The position numbers and the translations under genes were made by a program. From the NCBI GenBank assembly GCA_963763095.1, contig CAVXNR010000008.1:1-64000 (forward strand): a stretch of DNA of 64,000 nt, read 5' to 3'. This document shows positions 1-9,382 of this stretch, piece after piece; position 1 is the stretch's first letter, and every line of letters begins with the position of its first letter. This DNA comes from CAVUCH01 sp963763095. Lineage in GTDB: Bacteria; Acidobacteriota; Vicinamibacteria; Vicinamibacterales; JAENWD01. The notes beneath the pieces are model-generated. The model was not told where the DNA came from, searched no databases, and was given only the letters and a program-made list of their open reading frames with translations.

Positions 1-315
1 AACAGGCTCGTCCGCAAACCCCAGCATGGCGGGGCCGGCCGCGGTCATGCCAGCCAGCAGGACATCAATCCAGCCGTGCGTCCTGAAACTCACCGTCCGG
101 AAGACACCTCCGGGATAGTCGGTCAGCATCGACAGCCCGAGCACCGCGGCCCCATTGGTGTACGCAAGCGCGGCCGCCCGCGGATGCTCGCGGCGCAGGT
201 ACGCCCCAAGGCAGAAGAACGACGCTGCGGTGGCGTAGTCAATCACGGCGTGTGTAGACGCATCAATCATTTTGGGTATGTTGCCGGTGACCGGCAGCAG
301 ATTCTGGTTCTCCAT
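1..315 (-). CDS. Small membrane protein, C-terminus cut by window edge
   Basis: A partial reading frame starts at an ATG at 313-315 and stays open for 105 codons to the window edge. After a short polar N-terminus it shows three to four hydrophobic stretches, with AASFFCLGAYL near residue 30, a Gly/Ala-rich helix near 55-65 and another near 85-100. This looks like a small multi-span inner-membrane protein. I do not recognise the family. It lies 216 bases downstream of cysA on the same strand, so it may be a distal member of the sulfate operon or an independent gene. Codon use is GC-rich and regular, which supports real coding. Confidence 0.6.
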   Translation of the reverse strand, partial: MENQNLLPVTGNIPKMIDASTHAVIDYATAASFFCLGAYLRREHPRAAALAYTNGAAVLGLSMLTDYPGGVFRTVSFRTHGWIDVLLAGMTAAGPAMLGFADEPV

Positions 316-531
316 TCATGCCTCCGCTGCGGCAAGGGGCAAGACAAACGCCAGCAGGGGCAGCTCTGGCGTCCTGAACCCTCAGCTCGGGCGGCGGATG
401 TTGCATCCTCCGCACCCCAGGCTCGAGGTCGACATTACGGCACTCGAGCACGGGTGTCGTTCTGGGGTTGTGGGCACGTGCGAGATGTGGACGCCGGCCG
501 CGCCTCCGGCGAGGCGGCCTCCAGCGCAGTG

Positions 532-1593
532 TCAGGACGCCTTCGTCGAGGTCTCCTCGCGGGCTGACACGAAGACGTCCTCCCCGAGGGCCACGGGAGC
601 GGCGCGGTAGCGGTCCTGGGTGAGCTCGGCGCGCGCGGATTCTCCCCACTCCGTGAGGAGCTCCACCTTCACCAATGGCCCGGCCGGGTTGATGCGGACC
701 ACGCGCGCGCGGAAGCTGCCGCCCGCCGGCCTCTCGGCATGGAGATCGAGAAGGTGAGGTCGGATGAACACCGCCGCGTGGCCATCGTCATCGGGCCTCG
801 TGCCGGCCGGCAGCGGCACCTCGAGACCTCCCACGAGCGCGCGGTCGCCTTCAATCCGCCCGTGGAACAGGTTGACGTCGCCGAGGAACCGGTAGACGAA
901 CGGCGTGCTCGGCGAGTGGTAGACCTCGTCCGGCGTGCCTTCCTGCTCGATTTTTCCGTGGTTCATCACGACGACGCGGTCCGACAGCTCGAGGGCCTCT
1001 TCCTGATCGTGCGTGACGAACACGCTCGTCACGTGCAGCTCGTCGTGCAGCCGACGCAGCCAGCGCCGCAGATCCTTCCGAACGCGCGCATCGAGCGCAC
1101 CGAAGGGTTCGTCGAGCAGCAGCACGCGAGGCTCGACGGCGAGCGCGCGGGCGAGCGCGATTCTCTGCCGCTGGCCTCCCGAGAGCTGCGAGGGATAGCG
1201 CTCCGCCAGCCCATCGAGCTGGACGAGCGCAAGCAGTTCCCGGACACGGTCGCGGATGCTGCCTTCCGGCGGGCGCTCGCGGCGCGGGCGCACCCGCAGG
1301 CCGAAGGCGATGTTCTCGAAAATCGTGAGATGGTTGAAGAGCGCGTAGTGCTGAAAGACGAACCCCACGCGCCGGCGCTGCGTCGGCTCACGCGTGGTGT
1401 CGACGCCGTCGAGGTACACGGCACCTTTGTCGGGGTGCTCGAGGCCCGCGATGATGCGCAGCAGCGTGGTCTTGCCGGACCCTGAAGGTCCAAGCAGGCC
1501 CACGAGCTGCCCCGGTTCCACGGTCAAATCGATGCCGTCGAGTGCCTGGTAGCTGCCGAAACGGTGACTGATACCGCGCGCTTCGATGCTCAT
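532..1593 (-). CDS. cysA: Sulfate/thiosulfate ABC transporter ATPase CysA
   Basis: This is the ATP-hydrolysing subunit of the inner-membrane sulfate importer and works with CysT, CysW and the binding protein encoded just upstream. Walker A GPSGSGKT is at residues 35-42, the Q-loop QH near 81, the signature LSGGQRQR at 137-144, Walker B VLLLDEPF at about 157-164 and the H-loop VTHD at 193-196. A C-terminal TOBE-like domain follows from about 240, as in CysA. I chose the ATG at 1593 because it overlaps the cysW stop by four bases (1590-1593). An upstream ATG at 1644 would add 17 residues lying inside cysW. The length of 353 residues is normal. Confidence 0.95.
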   Translation of the reverse strand: MSIEARGISHRFGSYQALDGIDLTVEPGQLVGLLGPSGSGKTTLLRIIAGLEHPDKGAVYLDGVDTTREPTQRRRVGFVFQHYALFNHLTIFENIAFGLRVRPRRERPPEGSIRDRVRELLALVQLDGLAERYPSQLSGGQRQRIALARALAVEPRVLLLDEPFGALDARVRKDLRRWLRRLHDELHVTSVFVTHDQEEALELSDRVVVMNHGKIEQEGTPDEVYHSPSTPFVYRFLGDVNLFHGRIEGDRALVGGLEVPLPAGTRPDDDGHAAVFIRPHLLDLHAERPAGGSFRARVVRINPAGPLVKVELLTEWGESARAELTQDRYRAAPVALGEDVFVSAREETSTKAS

Positions 1594-2459
1594 ACCTGCT
1601 CCAACTCCACGGCGGCCGTCCCACTGCTGATCGCGGACCGCCACTCGATAATCGATCGGGCGATGAGCGTGAGGAGCGCGATTGCCGTCAGCAGCGATGC
1701 CACCGCGAACGCCGCGGTGAAGTTGTATTCGTTGTAGAGAATTTCCACGTGCAGCGGGATCGTGTTCGTCTGTCCGCGGATGTGGCCCGACACCACCGAG
1801 ACCGCGCCGAATTCACCGACCGCACGCGCTGTGAGCAGCACCGTTCCATAGAGGAGTCCCCACCGGATGTTTGGCAGCGTCACCCGCCGGAACATCTGCC
1901 ATCCACCGGCGCCGAGGGCGAGTGCCGCCTCCTCCGCGTCCGCACCCTGTTCCTGCATGACCGGGATCAGCTCGCGCGCCACGAAGGGCACCGTGATGAA
2001 CAGCGTCGCCAGCACGATCCCGGGCACCGCGAAGATGATCTGGATGTCGCGTTCGGCAAGCCAGGGTCCGAAGAACCCCTGGCCGCCGAACAGCAGCACG
2101 AAGACGAGCCCCGACACGACCGGCGAGACCGCAAACGGCAGGTCGATCAGCGTGACGAGCACCCGCTTGCCGGGGAACTCGAACCGCGCGATCGCCCAGG
2201 CAGCCGCCACGCCGAACACAAGGTTCAGCGGCACCACGCAGATCGCCGTCAACAGCGTCAGACGCACGGCGCTCAGCGCCTCGGGCTCCGTGACCGCGCG
2301 CCAGTACACCGCCATGCCCTCGGCAAAGGCCTGCGTAAACACGGCGGCGAGTGGCACGAAGAGGAAGAGGGTGAGAAAAACCAACGCCACTGTCCAGAGC
2401 AGGGCCGGCACGAGCCGTCCCCCACTGGTCGCCGGCCGCCGTTCAATGGGTCTGTGCAT
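1590..2459 (-). CDS. cysW: Sulfate ABC transporter permease CysW
   Basis: This is one of two membrane subunits that form the sulfate channel. The 289-residue protein has about six hydrophobic segments (first near 20-42). The cytoplasmic EAA loop that docks on CysA is near residues 176-196, with EEAALALGA and RVTLP visible. The N-terminus is short and polar, as in CysW. The stop overlaps the cysA start by four bases, and the corrected cysT stop lies nine bases upstream, so expression is likely coupled. No lesion is seen. Confidence 0.95.
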   Translation of the reverse strand: MHRPIERRPATSGGRLVPALLWTVALVFLTLFLFVPLAAVFTQAFAEGMAVYWRAVTEPEALSAVRLTLLTAICVVPLNLVFGVAAAWAIARFEFPGKRVLVTLIDLPFAVSPVVSGLVFVLLFGGQGFFGPWLAERDIQIIFAVPGIVLATLFITVPFVARELIPVMQEQGADAEEAALALGAGGWQMFRRVTLPNIRWGLLYGTVLLTARAVGEFGAVSVVSGHIRGQTNTIPLHVEILYNEYNFTAAFAVASLLTAIALLTLIARSIIEWRSAISSGTAAVELEQV

Positions 2460-2468
2460 CGTCGAGAC

Positions 2469-3294
2469 TCAGGCCGCCCGCCGGCGGCTCCACGCGTGGA
2501 GGCTGTTGGTCCCCACCAACAGGAGAAACGACAGCACCAGCATTGTCGACGCAAGGGCCGTCGCACCCGCGTAGTCGGTACTGCTCCAGCTTCGTCATGA
2601 TCAGCAGCGTCGTGATCTCGGTTCGCATCGGCAGGTTCCCGGCGATGAAGACCACGGACCCGTATTCCCCGAGGGCCCGCGCGAACGCCAGGGTGAAGCC
2701 CGTGACCATCGCCGGCACGATGGTGGGAAGAATCACGCGACCAAACACCTGGGTGCGCGTTGCCCCCAGGCTGAGGGCCGCCTCCTCGATCTCAGGATTG
2801 AGATCCTGGAGCACCGGCTGAACCGTTCGCACCACGAACGGCAAGCCGATGAATGTCAGCGCAATCACGATGCCAAGAGGGGTGAACGCCACGGGAATCC
2901 CGAGCGGCTCGAGCAGCCCGCCGACCCAGCCGTTCTTCGAGTACACGGACGTGAGCGCAATCCCCGCGACCGCGGTCGGCAGCGCAAAGGGCAGATCGAC
3001 GAGCGCATCGATGAACCGGCGTCCTGGCAGGGGGTATCGCACCAGGACCCATGCGACGAGCACCCCGAACACGACGTTCAACAATGCGGCAATCGCTGAC
3101 GCGCCGATGGTCAGGCGGTACGACGCGAGCGCCCGCGGGGTGGTCACGATGTCCCAGAACTGGCCCGCTGTGAGCGTGGCCGTCTTGACGAACACACCGC
3201 ACAGCGGAATCAGAACGAGCAGGGACAGGTACAGCACCGTGAGCCCAAGCGTCGGCCCGAATCCGGGCAGTGCGGTTCGTCGTGCCTTGGTCAT
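2469..3294 (-). CDS. cysT: Sulfate ABC transporter permease CysT, frameshifted near its 3' end
   Basis: This is the second membrane subunit of the sulfate importer. The EAA loop is present (EEAALSLGATRTQVFGRV), as is the CysT ending LEQY-DYAGATALAS followed by a last transmembrane helix. As read, the frame breaks at 2577-2581. One surplus C after a GTAC (coding strand CAGTAC-C-GACTAC) sends translation into a nonsense tail that would run into cysW until 2443. Removing that base restores the expected final helix and a TGA at 2469-2471, nine bases before the cysW ATG. The restored ending fits the family and the operon spacing, so I treat the gene as intact with a probable sequence error. It is followed by cysW and preceded by the binding-protein gene. 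Confidence 0.9.
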
Positions 3295-3315
3295 CGTCGA
3301 TCTGTCGCGTCGCGC

Positions 3316-4354
3316 CTACGTTCCAGGCTGATAGATCTGATCGAACACACCGCCATCTGCGAAGTGCGTCTTCTGTGCCTTCGCCCATCCACCAAACACT
3401 TTGTCGACGGTGAAGAGCCGGAGCTCCGGAAACTGCTTCGCGTAGCGTGCACGGACCGCTTCGGAGCGCGGCCGATAATAGTGCTTCGCCGCGATCTCCT
3501 GACCTTGTGGGGAGTACAAGAACTCCAGATACGCCTCGGCTACCTTCCGCGTCCCGCGGCGGTCCACTACCTTATCGACTACCGACACCGGCGGTTCGGC
3601 GAGTATCGAAACCGAGGGGGCGATGATCTCGAAGTCACCCTTCCCGAGCTTTTCCACCGCGAGCAGGGCCTCGTTCTCCCATGCGACGAGCACGTCGCCG
3701 ATGCCGCGCTGCACGAACGTCGTCGTCGAGCCGCGGGCGCCGGAGTCGAGCACGGGCACGTTTCGATAGAGCTTGCCTATGAAATCACGCGCGCGCGCCT
3801 CGTCCCCGTTTGATTGTTCGAGCGCGTACCCCCACGCCGCCAAGTAGTTCCAGCGTGCACCACCGGAGGTCTTCGGGTTCGGCGTGATCACCGACACACC
3901 GGGGCGGATCAGGTCGTTCCAGTCCTTGATGCCCTTCGGGTTGCCCTTGCGTACCAGCAGCACGATGGCTGACGTGTACGGGCTGCTGTTCTGCGGGAGG
4001 CGTGCCTGCCAGTCTTGTCGGACGAGATGGCCATTGTCGCGGATCGCGTCGATGTCGTACGCGAGCGCGAGGGTCACGATGTCGGCCTGCAAACCGTCGA
4101 TGACCGCTCGGGCCTGCTTGCCCGATCCGCCGTGCGACTGGTTGATGGTGACGACCTGTCCCGTCTTCGATTTCCAGCTCGCCGCGAAGGCGGCGTTCAC
4201 GTCCTGATACAACTCGCGCGTCGGGTCGTACGACACGTTCAGCAGGGTGACGGCGGCCTGCGCGTGAAGCGGGACCGGCAGCGGCCGGCACGAGGGACCA
4301 CACGACCGCCCCTGCGGCAATGGAAAGAAGAACACCTCGAATTGTGGATGTCAT
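3316..4354 (-). CDS. sbp: Periplasmic sulfate-binding protein, frameshift in the signal peptide
   Basis: This is the secreted receptor that delivers sulfate to CysTWA. The mature part is typical of Sbp/CysP: LLNVSYDPTRELY at its start, SHGGSGKQARAV, DIVTLALAYDID and ITPNPKTSGGARWNYLAAWGYAL. The true start is very probably the ATG at 4354, which has an AGGAG six bases upstream and begins a signal peptide (MTSTIRGVLLSIAAGAVV). That frame shifts between about 4271 and 4284. Removing one base there joins it to a clean AQA cleavage site just before AVTLLNVSYD. The in-frame ATG at 4335 gives an implausible N-terminus with no hydrophobic core. I cannot separate sulfate from thiosulfate specificity by eye. 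Confidence 0.9.
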
Positions 4355-4363
4355 AGCGGTCTC

Positions 4364-5939
4364 CTAGAATCCGACCTGGATGCGCGTGAACAAGTCGCGC
4401 TCGGTTTCTCTATCACCGGAGGCGCTGCCACCCTGGAAGTATGTCTCTTCATAATCCGCAGTTACCTTCACGGCGCGGTTGAGGTACCAGTTCGCGCCGA
4501 CGGCCCATCCGCGCGCATCGCGGGCGGCAGTCGCCGGGTTGGCAAACAAAGGAAATGCTTCGTCGTCGAGCGTGAGCCGGTTGACACGGGCGGTGAGCTC
4601 GACCGCGCCCCACGTCCCGGCAGACGGTTCGAAGGCGCTGCGTGGCGTCACACCGCGGTACGAACTGTCTTCGCCGGTGAGAACATACGACGTCGCGACC
4701 TGCCAGGCGTCGGTGCCCAGACTGCGCCGTCTCGATGTCGCGGCGGACGCGCTGCGACGAGAACACGTATTCCGCCAGCACGCCGAACGGACCCGTGTAG
4801 TAATACCCCTGTGGCGATACCCGCCAGTGCGCGCCGTCGGCGAACGTGGTGCCCGCCGCCGCGGTGGCGTCCAACCGATACCGGGCGAACACGATCTGAC
4901 CGTTGGTCCTGAATACCGGCAGGTTTGGCGCGAGCGGGGTTCCACGCTGCGTCCCTGACGTACCTGCGATGCCGATGCCGAGCCCTCGCAGGCGCTCGTG
5001 GCGGCTGGCTTTGAAGGGCAGCGCGAAGATACGCGCCACGGCGTCCTTTCCATCGCGGTCGTCTGCATCGGCGCTCGCGCCATCGACGACCCCGTTGACC
5101 ACGCCGACCGAGTAGTTCAGCCTCGCGTTGAGGACGTCGCCGAAGAGCAGCACGCCCGGGTCGCGGTTTGGCGCGAGCGAGGTCGGCAGCGCCCGCTCGA
5201 CGAACAGCAGCTCGGTTGCGGACGCCAGGCGTTCGAGGCCAACCGGCGTCTTGAACTTTCCCGCACGGATCTTCACCGCCGGCGTGAATCGCAGGTCGAT
5301 GTACGCGTCCTGCAGCACCGTGGTGCCGCTGCCGAAATCGGGCATCAGCCTGAAGTCGACGTTCTTGAAGAGCGTGCCTTCGAGAATGGGCCGGACGCGG
5401 CGGAGCAGGAAGGTGTCGGCGCCTTGCGCCTCGTGGTCGTTGGCGTAGAAGCGCCCATCCGATTGGATGTACCCGCGCAAGCGCAGCTGAAAGGCGCCGT
5501 CCGCCGAGCGCATCGCAAACCCCTCGCGGCCGGCGCCTACGATTGGCGTGGTCTTCGCGCGCTCGCCGGCCTGCTCACGTTCGATTTCGAGTTGGCGGCT
5601 GACGATCCTGATCTGCTGGTCGAGCTGCTCGATCTGGGTTTCGAGAGCGTCGAGCGTGCGGGGCGCCGGGGGGGCCGGAGCCGGGCTGTCTGCGGTGGGC
5701 GGCGAGTCCGGCAGGACATCGTTCGCGGTGACGGGCGGAAGAACGATCGCGGGCTGCGCGCCGTCGTGCCCCGTGCGCGCAGCGGCGAGTTGCCGCTCGA
5801 GCTCACGTACTTTCGCGTCCAGCGCGTCGATCCGAGCCTGCACGTCGGCGGGGGACGACTGCGCCAGTGCCGGCGTGGAATGGACGCTAGCCGACCCCAG
5901 CAAGAAGCCAATGATGTAAACGGTCCGAAATCGAGACAT
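4364..5939 (-). CDS. OprP/OprO-like anion porin, frameshifted
   Basis: This is an outer-membrane beta-barrel protein of the phosphate-selective porin O/P type. The start ATG at 5937-5939 follows a GAGG and gives a signal peptide ending in PALAQ. Two heptad-rich coiled-coil segments follow (about residues 30-55 and 95-120) before the barrel, whose strands show alternating aromatic residues (FQLRLRGYIQSDGRFY). It ends in VGF, the terminal Phe expected of barrels. The frame breaks at about 4718-4722 and continues in another frame to the stop at 4364, so one base is probably surplus. It sits between sulfite reductase and the sulfate-binding protein, so a role in sulfate or other sulfur-anion uptake across the outer membrane is likely by context, though the family is best known for phosphate. 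Confidence 0.85.
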
Positions 5940-6067
5940 GCGATCCTCGCGTGAATAGTGATGCACGATTGACAGCGGTGCGACAACAGCGACACGGGTG
6001 CTGACATCGACACGCCTGCAACTTTCGACATTCACGCTGAATCATGACCGGAGTCCTCGCTGTCGTG

Positions 6068-7915
6068 TTACGCGCTGCACTCACCATCGAGCACTTCCGG
6101 CGCGAACTCGGCGTCCTCGCCGAGATCGATGAAGTCGGCCGGCATCGCGTCCTCAGGTGCCAGCCGTTCGAGATCGGCGAGGACCAGCTTCAGACGCGGG
6201 AGATCCACGCGCCCGAAGAACGCGGTTGCGGTCTCGCCCTCGGTCCGCTCCTGCGTGTACAGTGCCAGCAATCGCTCCAGTGCCTCGGGCCCACGCCGGG
6301 CAGGGATCTTCGCCGCCAGCCGCGCGAACCGTGCGCCTTCGCGGCCCGCGTCCCCCCCGACCATCACGAAGTACTGCGGGACCGGGCGTCCCGCGATCTT
6401 GCGGATGCTGCCCTGAAAGCCGATGCCGGCCACGTGGTGCTGTCCGCACCCGTTCGGGCAGCCGCTGATCTTGATGTGCACGTCCGGCGCGGCGTCGACC
6501 AGGTGCGGGCGCTCGCGCAGATGATCGCCGAGCAGCTTGCCGAGCCCGCGTGACTGGGTGACTGCCAGGCGGCACGACTCCGCACCGGGGCAGCTGGTGA
6601 CATCGGCAATGGTGCCCGCATCCGGCAGTGAGAGGCCGGCGGCCGCAAGATGCTCGTACAGCGTGTCGACGTCAGCGAGCGGCACCCAGCGAAACACGAG
6701 GTCCTGGTCGGGCGTGATGCGCACGGAACCGTCGCTGAAGGCGAGCGAGAGATCCGCGAGGACCCGCATCTGCTCGCCGGTGAAGTCACCGAGCGGCACC
6801 GTCGCTGTGACGATCGCGTAGCCCGGCTGCTTCTGCGGGCGAACATTGGTCTGGAGCCACCGCAGTTTCGTTTCAGGGCTGACCGACAGGCTGGGCCGCA
6901 CCTGCGGCACGATGCCCGGGCCCACGACAGGTGAGCCCGCTGCGCGCACCGCAACCTCGCCGATTTCCGGCGCGTCCTGGCGCGGCCAATCGGGCGCCGT
7001 CTCCGCCGGAGGCGCTTCGGGCTCGAATGGCAGACGCGCGCCTCCCTCAGCGAGCACCTCCGCATACGCGACCTCGTACGCGGCACGCCAGCCGTCCCAG
7101 CCCAGCGACTTGATCAGGAACTTCATCCGGTTCCGGGCCTTGTGCTGGTAGTCACCGTGCCGATGGAAGACGCGAATCACGGCTTCGGCGACGTTCAGCA
7201 TGTCTGCCACCGGGATGAACTCGTGCAGCAGGTAGCCCGATACGCTGTAGGTTGCCGTGCCCCCGCCCACGTTCACCCGGAAGCCGCGTGCGTCGGCGCC
7301 GTCGACCTGTCGCACGACAGCACGCCACCCGATGTCGTTGATCGCCGTGAACGCGTGATCGTCGGGGCAGCCCTCGAACGCGATCTTGAATTTTCGCGGC
7401 AGCGAGGAACTGAGCGGGTGCCGCAGCAGGTAGCGCGTCAGCGCCTCGGCGTAGGGCGTGACGTCGAACAGCTCGTCGGCGCTGACGCCGGCATACGGGC
7501 AGGCAGTGATGTTGCGCACGGAGTTGCCGCATGCCTCACGCGTGGTCAACCCCGCGTCGGCCAGGCGCCGCATCGCGAGCTCCGCATCGTGCAGGCGCAC
7601 GAAGTGGTACTGGATGTTCTGGCGTGTCGTGATGTGGCCGAACCCCCGTGAATACCGCTCCGCCACCTCGGCGAGCGCGTGCAGCTGCGGCGTCGAGATC
7701 ACGCCTTGCGGGATCTTTACGCGCAACATCTGCGCGTCGGCGGCCTGACGCTGCCCGTAGGTGCCACGCAGCAGGCGGAAGGAGCGCCACTGGTCTGGCC
7801 CGATCTCGCCGCGCTCGAACTGTCCCAGCAGGTCGGCAAACTCGTCGATGTCACGTTCATCGGCGAACGAGAGCCGTGTGCGGCCAAGTGTCTTCGGATC
7901 GTCTACTGCAGCCAT
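6068..7915 (-). CDS. sir: Siroheme [4Fe-4S] sulfite (or nitrite) reductase
   Basis: This enzyme reduces sulfite to sulfide by six electrons. The protein has the duplicated ferredoxin-dependent sulfite/nitrite reductase layout. Siroheme-contacting residues near RYSRGFGHITTRQNIQYH open the first half, and the cluster cysteines are in the second half as C-x5-C and C-x3-C (about residues 442, 448, 486 and 490; SCPGAESC and GCPNGC). The ATG at 7915 was chosen for the upstream AGGAG. An in-frame upstream start at 7969 would overlap cobA. Sequence alone does not exclude nitrite reductase, but the siroheme genes immediately upstream and the sulfate genes on both sides favour sulfite. The electron donor is not encoded nearby. 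Confidence 0.92.
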   Translation of the reverse strand: MAAVDDPKTLGRTRLSFADERDIDEFADLLGQFERGEIGPDQWRSFRLLRGTYGQRQAADAQMLRVKIPQGVISTPQLHALAEVAERYSRGFGHITTRQNIQYHFVRLHDAELAMRRLADAGLTTREACGNSVRNITACPYAGVSADELFDVTPYAEALTRYLLRHPLSSSLPRKFKIAFEGCPDDHAFTAINDIGWRAVVRQVDGADARGFRVNVGGGTATYSVSGYLLHEFIPVADMLNVAEAVIRVFHRHGDYQHKARNRMKFLIKSLGWDGWRAAYEVAYAEVLAEGGARLPFEPEAPPAETAPDWPRQDAPEIGEVAVRAAGSPVVGPGIVPQVRPSLSVSPETKLRWLQTNVRPQKQPGYAIVTATVPLGDFTGEQMRVLADLSLAFSDGSVRITPDQDLVFRWVPLADVDTLYEHLAAAGLSLPDAGTIADVTSCPGAESCRLAVTQSRGLGKLLGDHLRERPHLVDAAPDVHIKISGCPNGCGQHHVAGIGFQGSIRKIAGRPVPQYFVMVGGDAGREGARFARLAAKIPARRGPEALERLLALYTQERTEGETATAFFGRVDLPRLKLVLADLERLAPEDAMPADFIDLGEDAEFAPEVLDGECSA

Positions 7916-7943
7916 GCCGTGTCTTTCTCCTCGTATCCCGGAA

Positions 7944-8789
7944 TCACCGTGCGAGCGCGCGGCCTGCACCAGCAGGTGCTGCCGTCAGCTCTGAGTCCGC
8001 GTCGTCCGGCTCCCACCCGGTCCGACGCGCGAGCGGCGCGAGGCGGCCCGTGAGCTGCTGACCAACGCGGACCACCTCACCTATGACGATCGTCCCGGCA
8101 CCATCACCGTACCTCTCGCCGTCGCTGGAGGCCGAGGGTCCGAAACCCGCAAGGTCGCCCAGGGAGCCCATCCAGGTCTGCGCCCCGGGCGTCGACGCGG
8201 CGACGAGCAGCGCCGCGGGCGTCGTGATGTCCCAACCACGGGCGATCAGGCGACCCGCGATCTCGTGGCGGGACCGCAGGCCCATCATGATGACGATGGT
8301 CGCGGAGTGCGGGGGCAGCGCTTCGAGTACTGGAGCCCACGCGCGCTCATCGTGCCCGGAGACCGTCACGAACGCGGATGCGGCACCGCGATGCGTCACC
8401 GGGATCCCGGCCAGCGCGGGGGCGGCGATCGCCGCGGTGACGCCCGGCACGACCTCGAACGGGACGCCGGCCGCATCGAGCGCCAGGGCTTCTTCGCCAC
8501 CGCGCCCGAACACGAACGGGTCGCCCGCCTTCAGCCGCACCACGCGGCGGCCACGGCGCGCGGCGCGAACCAGGAGCCGATTGATCGTCTCCTGGCTCAT
8601 CGAGGTACGGCCGGCTCGCTTGCCGACATAGAAACGCTGCGCGCGCGGTGCCAGCGCCAGCACGTCCTGCGACACGAGCGCGTCGTACAGCACGAGTTCT
8701 GCACGCTCGAGCCTGTCGTAGGCGGCACGCGTGAGCAGCTGCGGATCGCCCGGGCCCGCGCCGACGAGCGAGACGAAGCCGCCGCTCAC
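7944..8789 (-). CDS. cobA: Uroporphyrinogen-III C-methyltransferase
   Basis: This enzyme transfers two methyl groups from SAM to uroporphyrinogen III, giving precorrin-2, the first step of siroheme synthesis. The 281-residue protein carries the SUMT motifs VGAGPGDPQLLT near the N-terminus, VGKRAG, RLKAGDPFVFGRGGEE and the VVPGVTAAIAAPALAGIPVTHR loop. I placed the start at the GTG at 8789, which overlaps the stop of the upstream dehydrogenase in a GTGA. A longer frame extends upstream but only covers that gene. Its place directly before the siroheme-dependent sulfite reductase explains its role. Confidence 0.93.
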   Translation of the reverse strand: MSGGFVSLVGAGPGDPQLLTRAAYDRLERAELVLYDALVSQDVLALAPRAQRFYVGKRAGRTSMSQETINRLLVRAARRGRRVVRLKAGDPFVFGRGGEEALALDAAGVPFEVVPGVTAAIAAPALAGIPVTHRGAASAFVTVSGHDERAWAPVLEALPPHSATIVIMMGLRSRHEIAGRLIARGWDITTPAALLVAASTPGAQTWMGSLGDLAGFGPSASSDGERYGDGAGTIVIGEVVRVGQQLTGRLAPLARRTGWEPDDADSELTAAPAGAGRALAR

Positions 8790-9382
8790 AGCCACACTTC
8801 CTGCGCGTAGGTCTGCCAGACCCGACGCGCGTACAGCGCGTTCAGGGCGCGCAGCAACTGCGGGCGGCGGTCGGCCATCGGCACCCGTTTGGCGATCCAG
8901 CGCGGCCGGATGGCCCGTGCTTCCGCCATCCATCGGTCCAGATCGGCCGGCAGCACGGCGTCGAGCGCCTCCCGCAGCAGTCCCGCGAGTGCCGGGGCCT
9001 GACCGTTGGTGGAAATCGCCAGCGTGACGCCGGCGCGCCGGACGACCCCGCCGAGATATGCGGTGGCATTCGGCGGATCGTCCACCGCGTTGACGAACAC
9101 GCCGCGAGCTTCCGCGGCACGCGCAACCTCTCGATTGACCTCGGGCGTGGCCGCCGCCACGACCAGCCACGCGCCTTCCACATCGTCCGGCCGGAACTCG
9201 CGCCGGTGCCGCGTCACAGGGCTCGCGTCGATGCCGGGGGTCATCACCGGCGCGATCACGGTGATCGCCGCGCGCGCCGCCACGAGGGCATCGATCTTCG
9301 ACGTGGCGACCGGGCCGCCGCCAACCACCAGCACGCGTCTCCCGGCCAGCTTCAGGAACACGGGAAAGAGGGCTGCACTCAT
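8786..9382 (-). CDS. sirC: Precorrin-2 dehydrogenase (CysG N-terminal/SirC-like)
   Basis: This enzyme oxidises precorrin-2 to sirohydrochlorin with NAD and in some homologues also inserts iron to give siroheme. The 198-residue protein begins MSAALFPVFLKLAGRRVLVVGGGPVATSK, the Rossmann GGG signature of the family. A conserved VNAVDDPPNATAYLGGVVRR stretch and the STNGQAPALAGLLREALD segment follow. It corresponds to the first half of CysG, here separate from the methyltransferase half. It overlaps cobA and sat by four bases on each side. No separate ferrochelatase gene is seen in the window. Confidence 0.92.
   Translation of the reverse strand: MSAALFPVFLKLAGRRVLVVGGGPVATSKIDALVAARAAITVIAPVMTPGIDASPVTRHRREFRPDDVEGAWLVVAAATPEVNREVARAAEARGVFVNAVDDPPNATAYLGGVVRRAGVTLAISTNGQAPALAGLLREALDAVLPADLDRWMAEARAIRPRWIAKRVPMADRRPQLLRALNALYARRVWQTYAQEVWL

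Noticed and set aside
76..567. Plus-strand and minus-strand long frames at the left edge
   Set aside because: They are out-of-frame readings over the membrane-protein fragment and the gap before cysA, with Arg/Pro/Ala-rich compositions typical of shadow frames.
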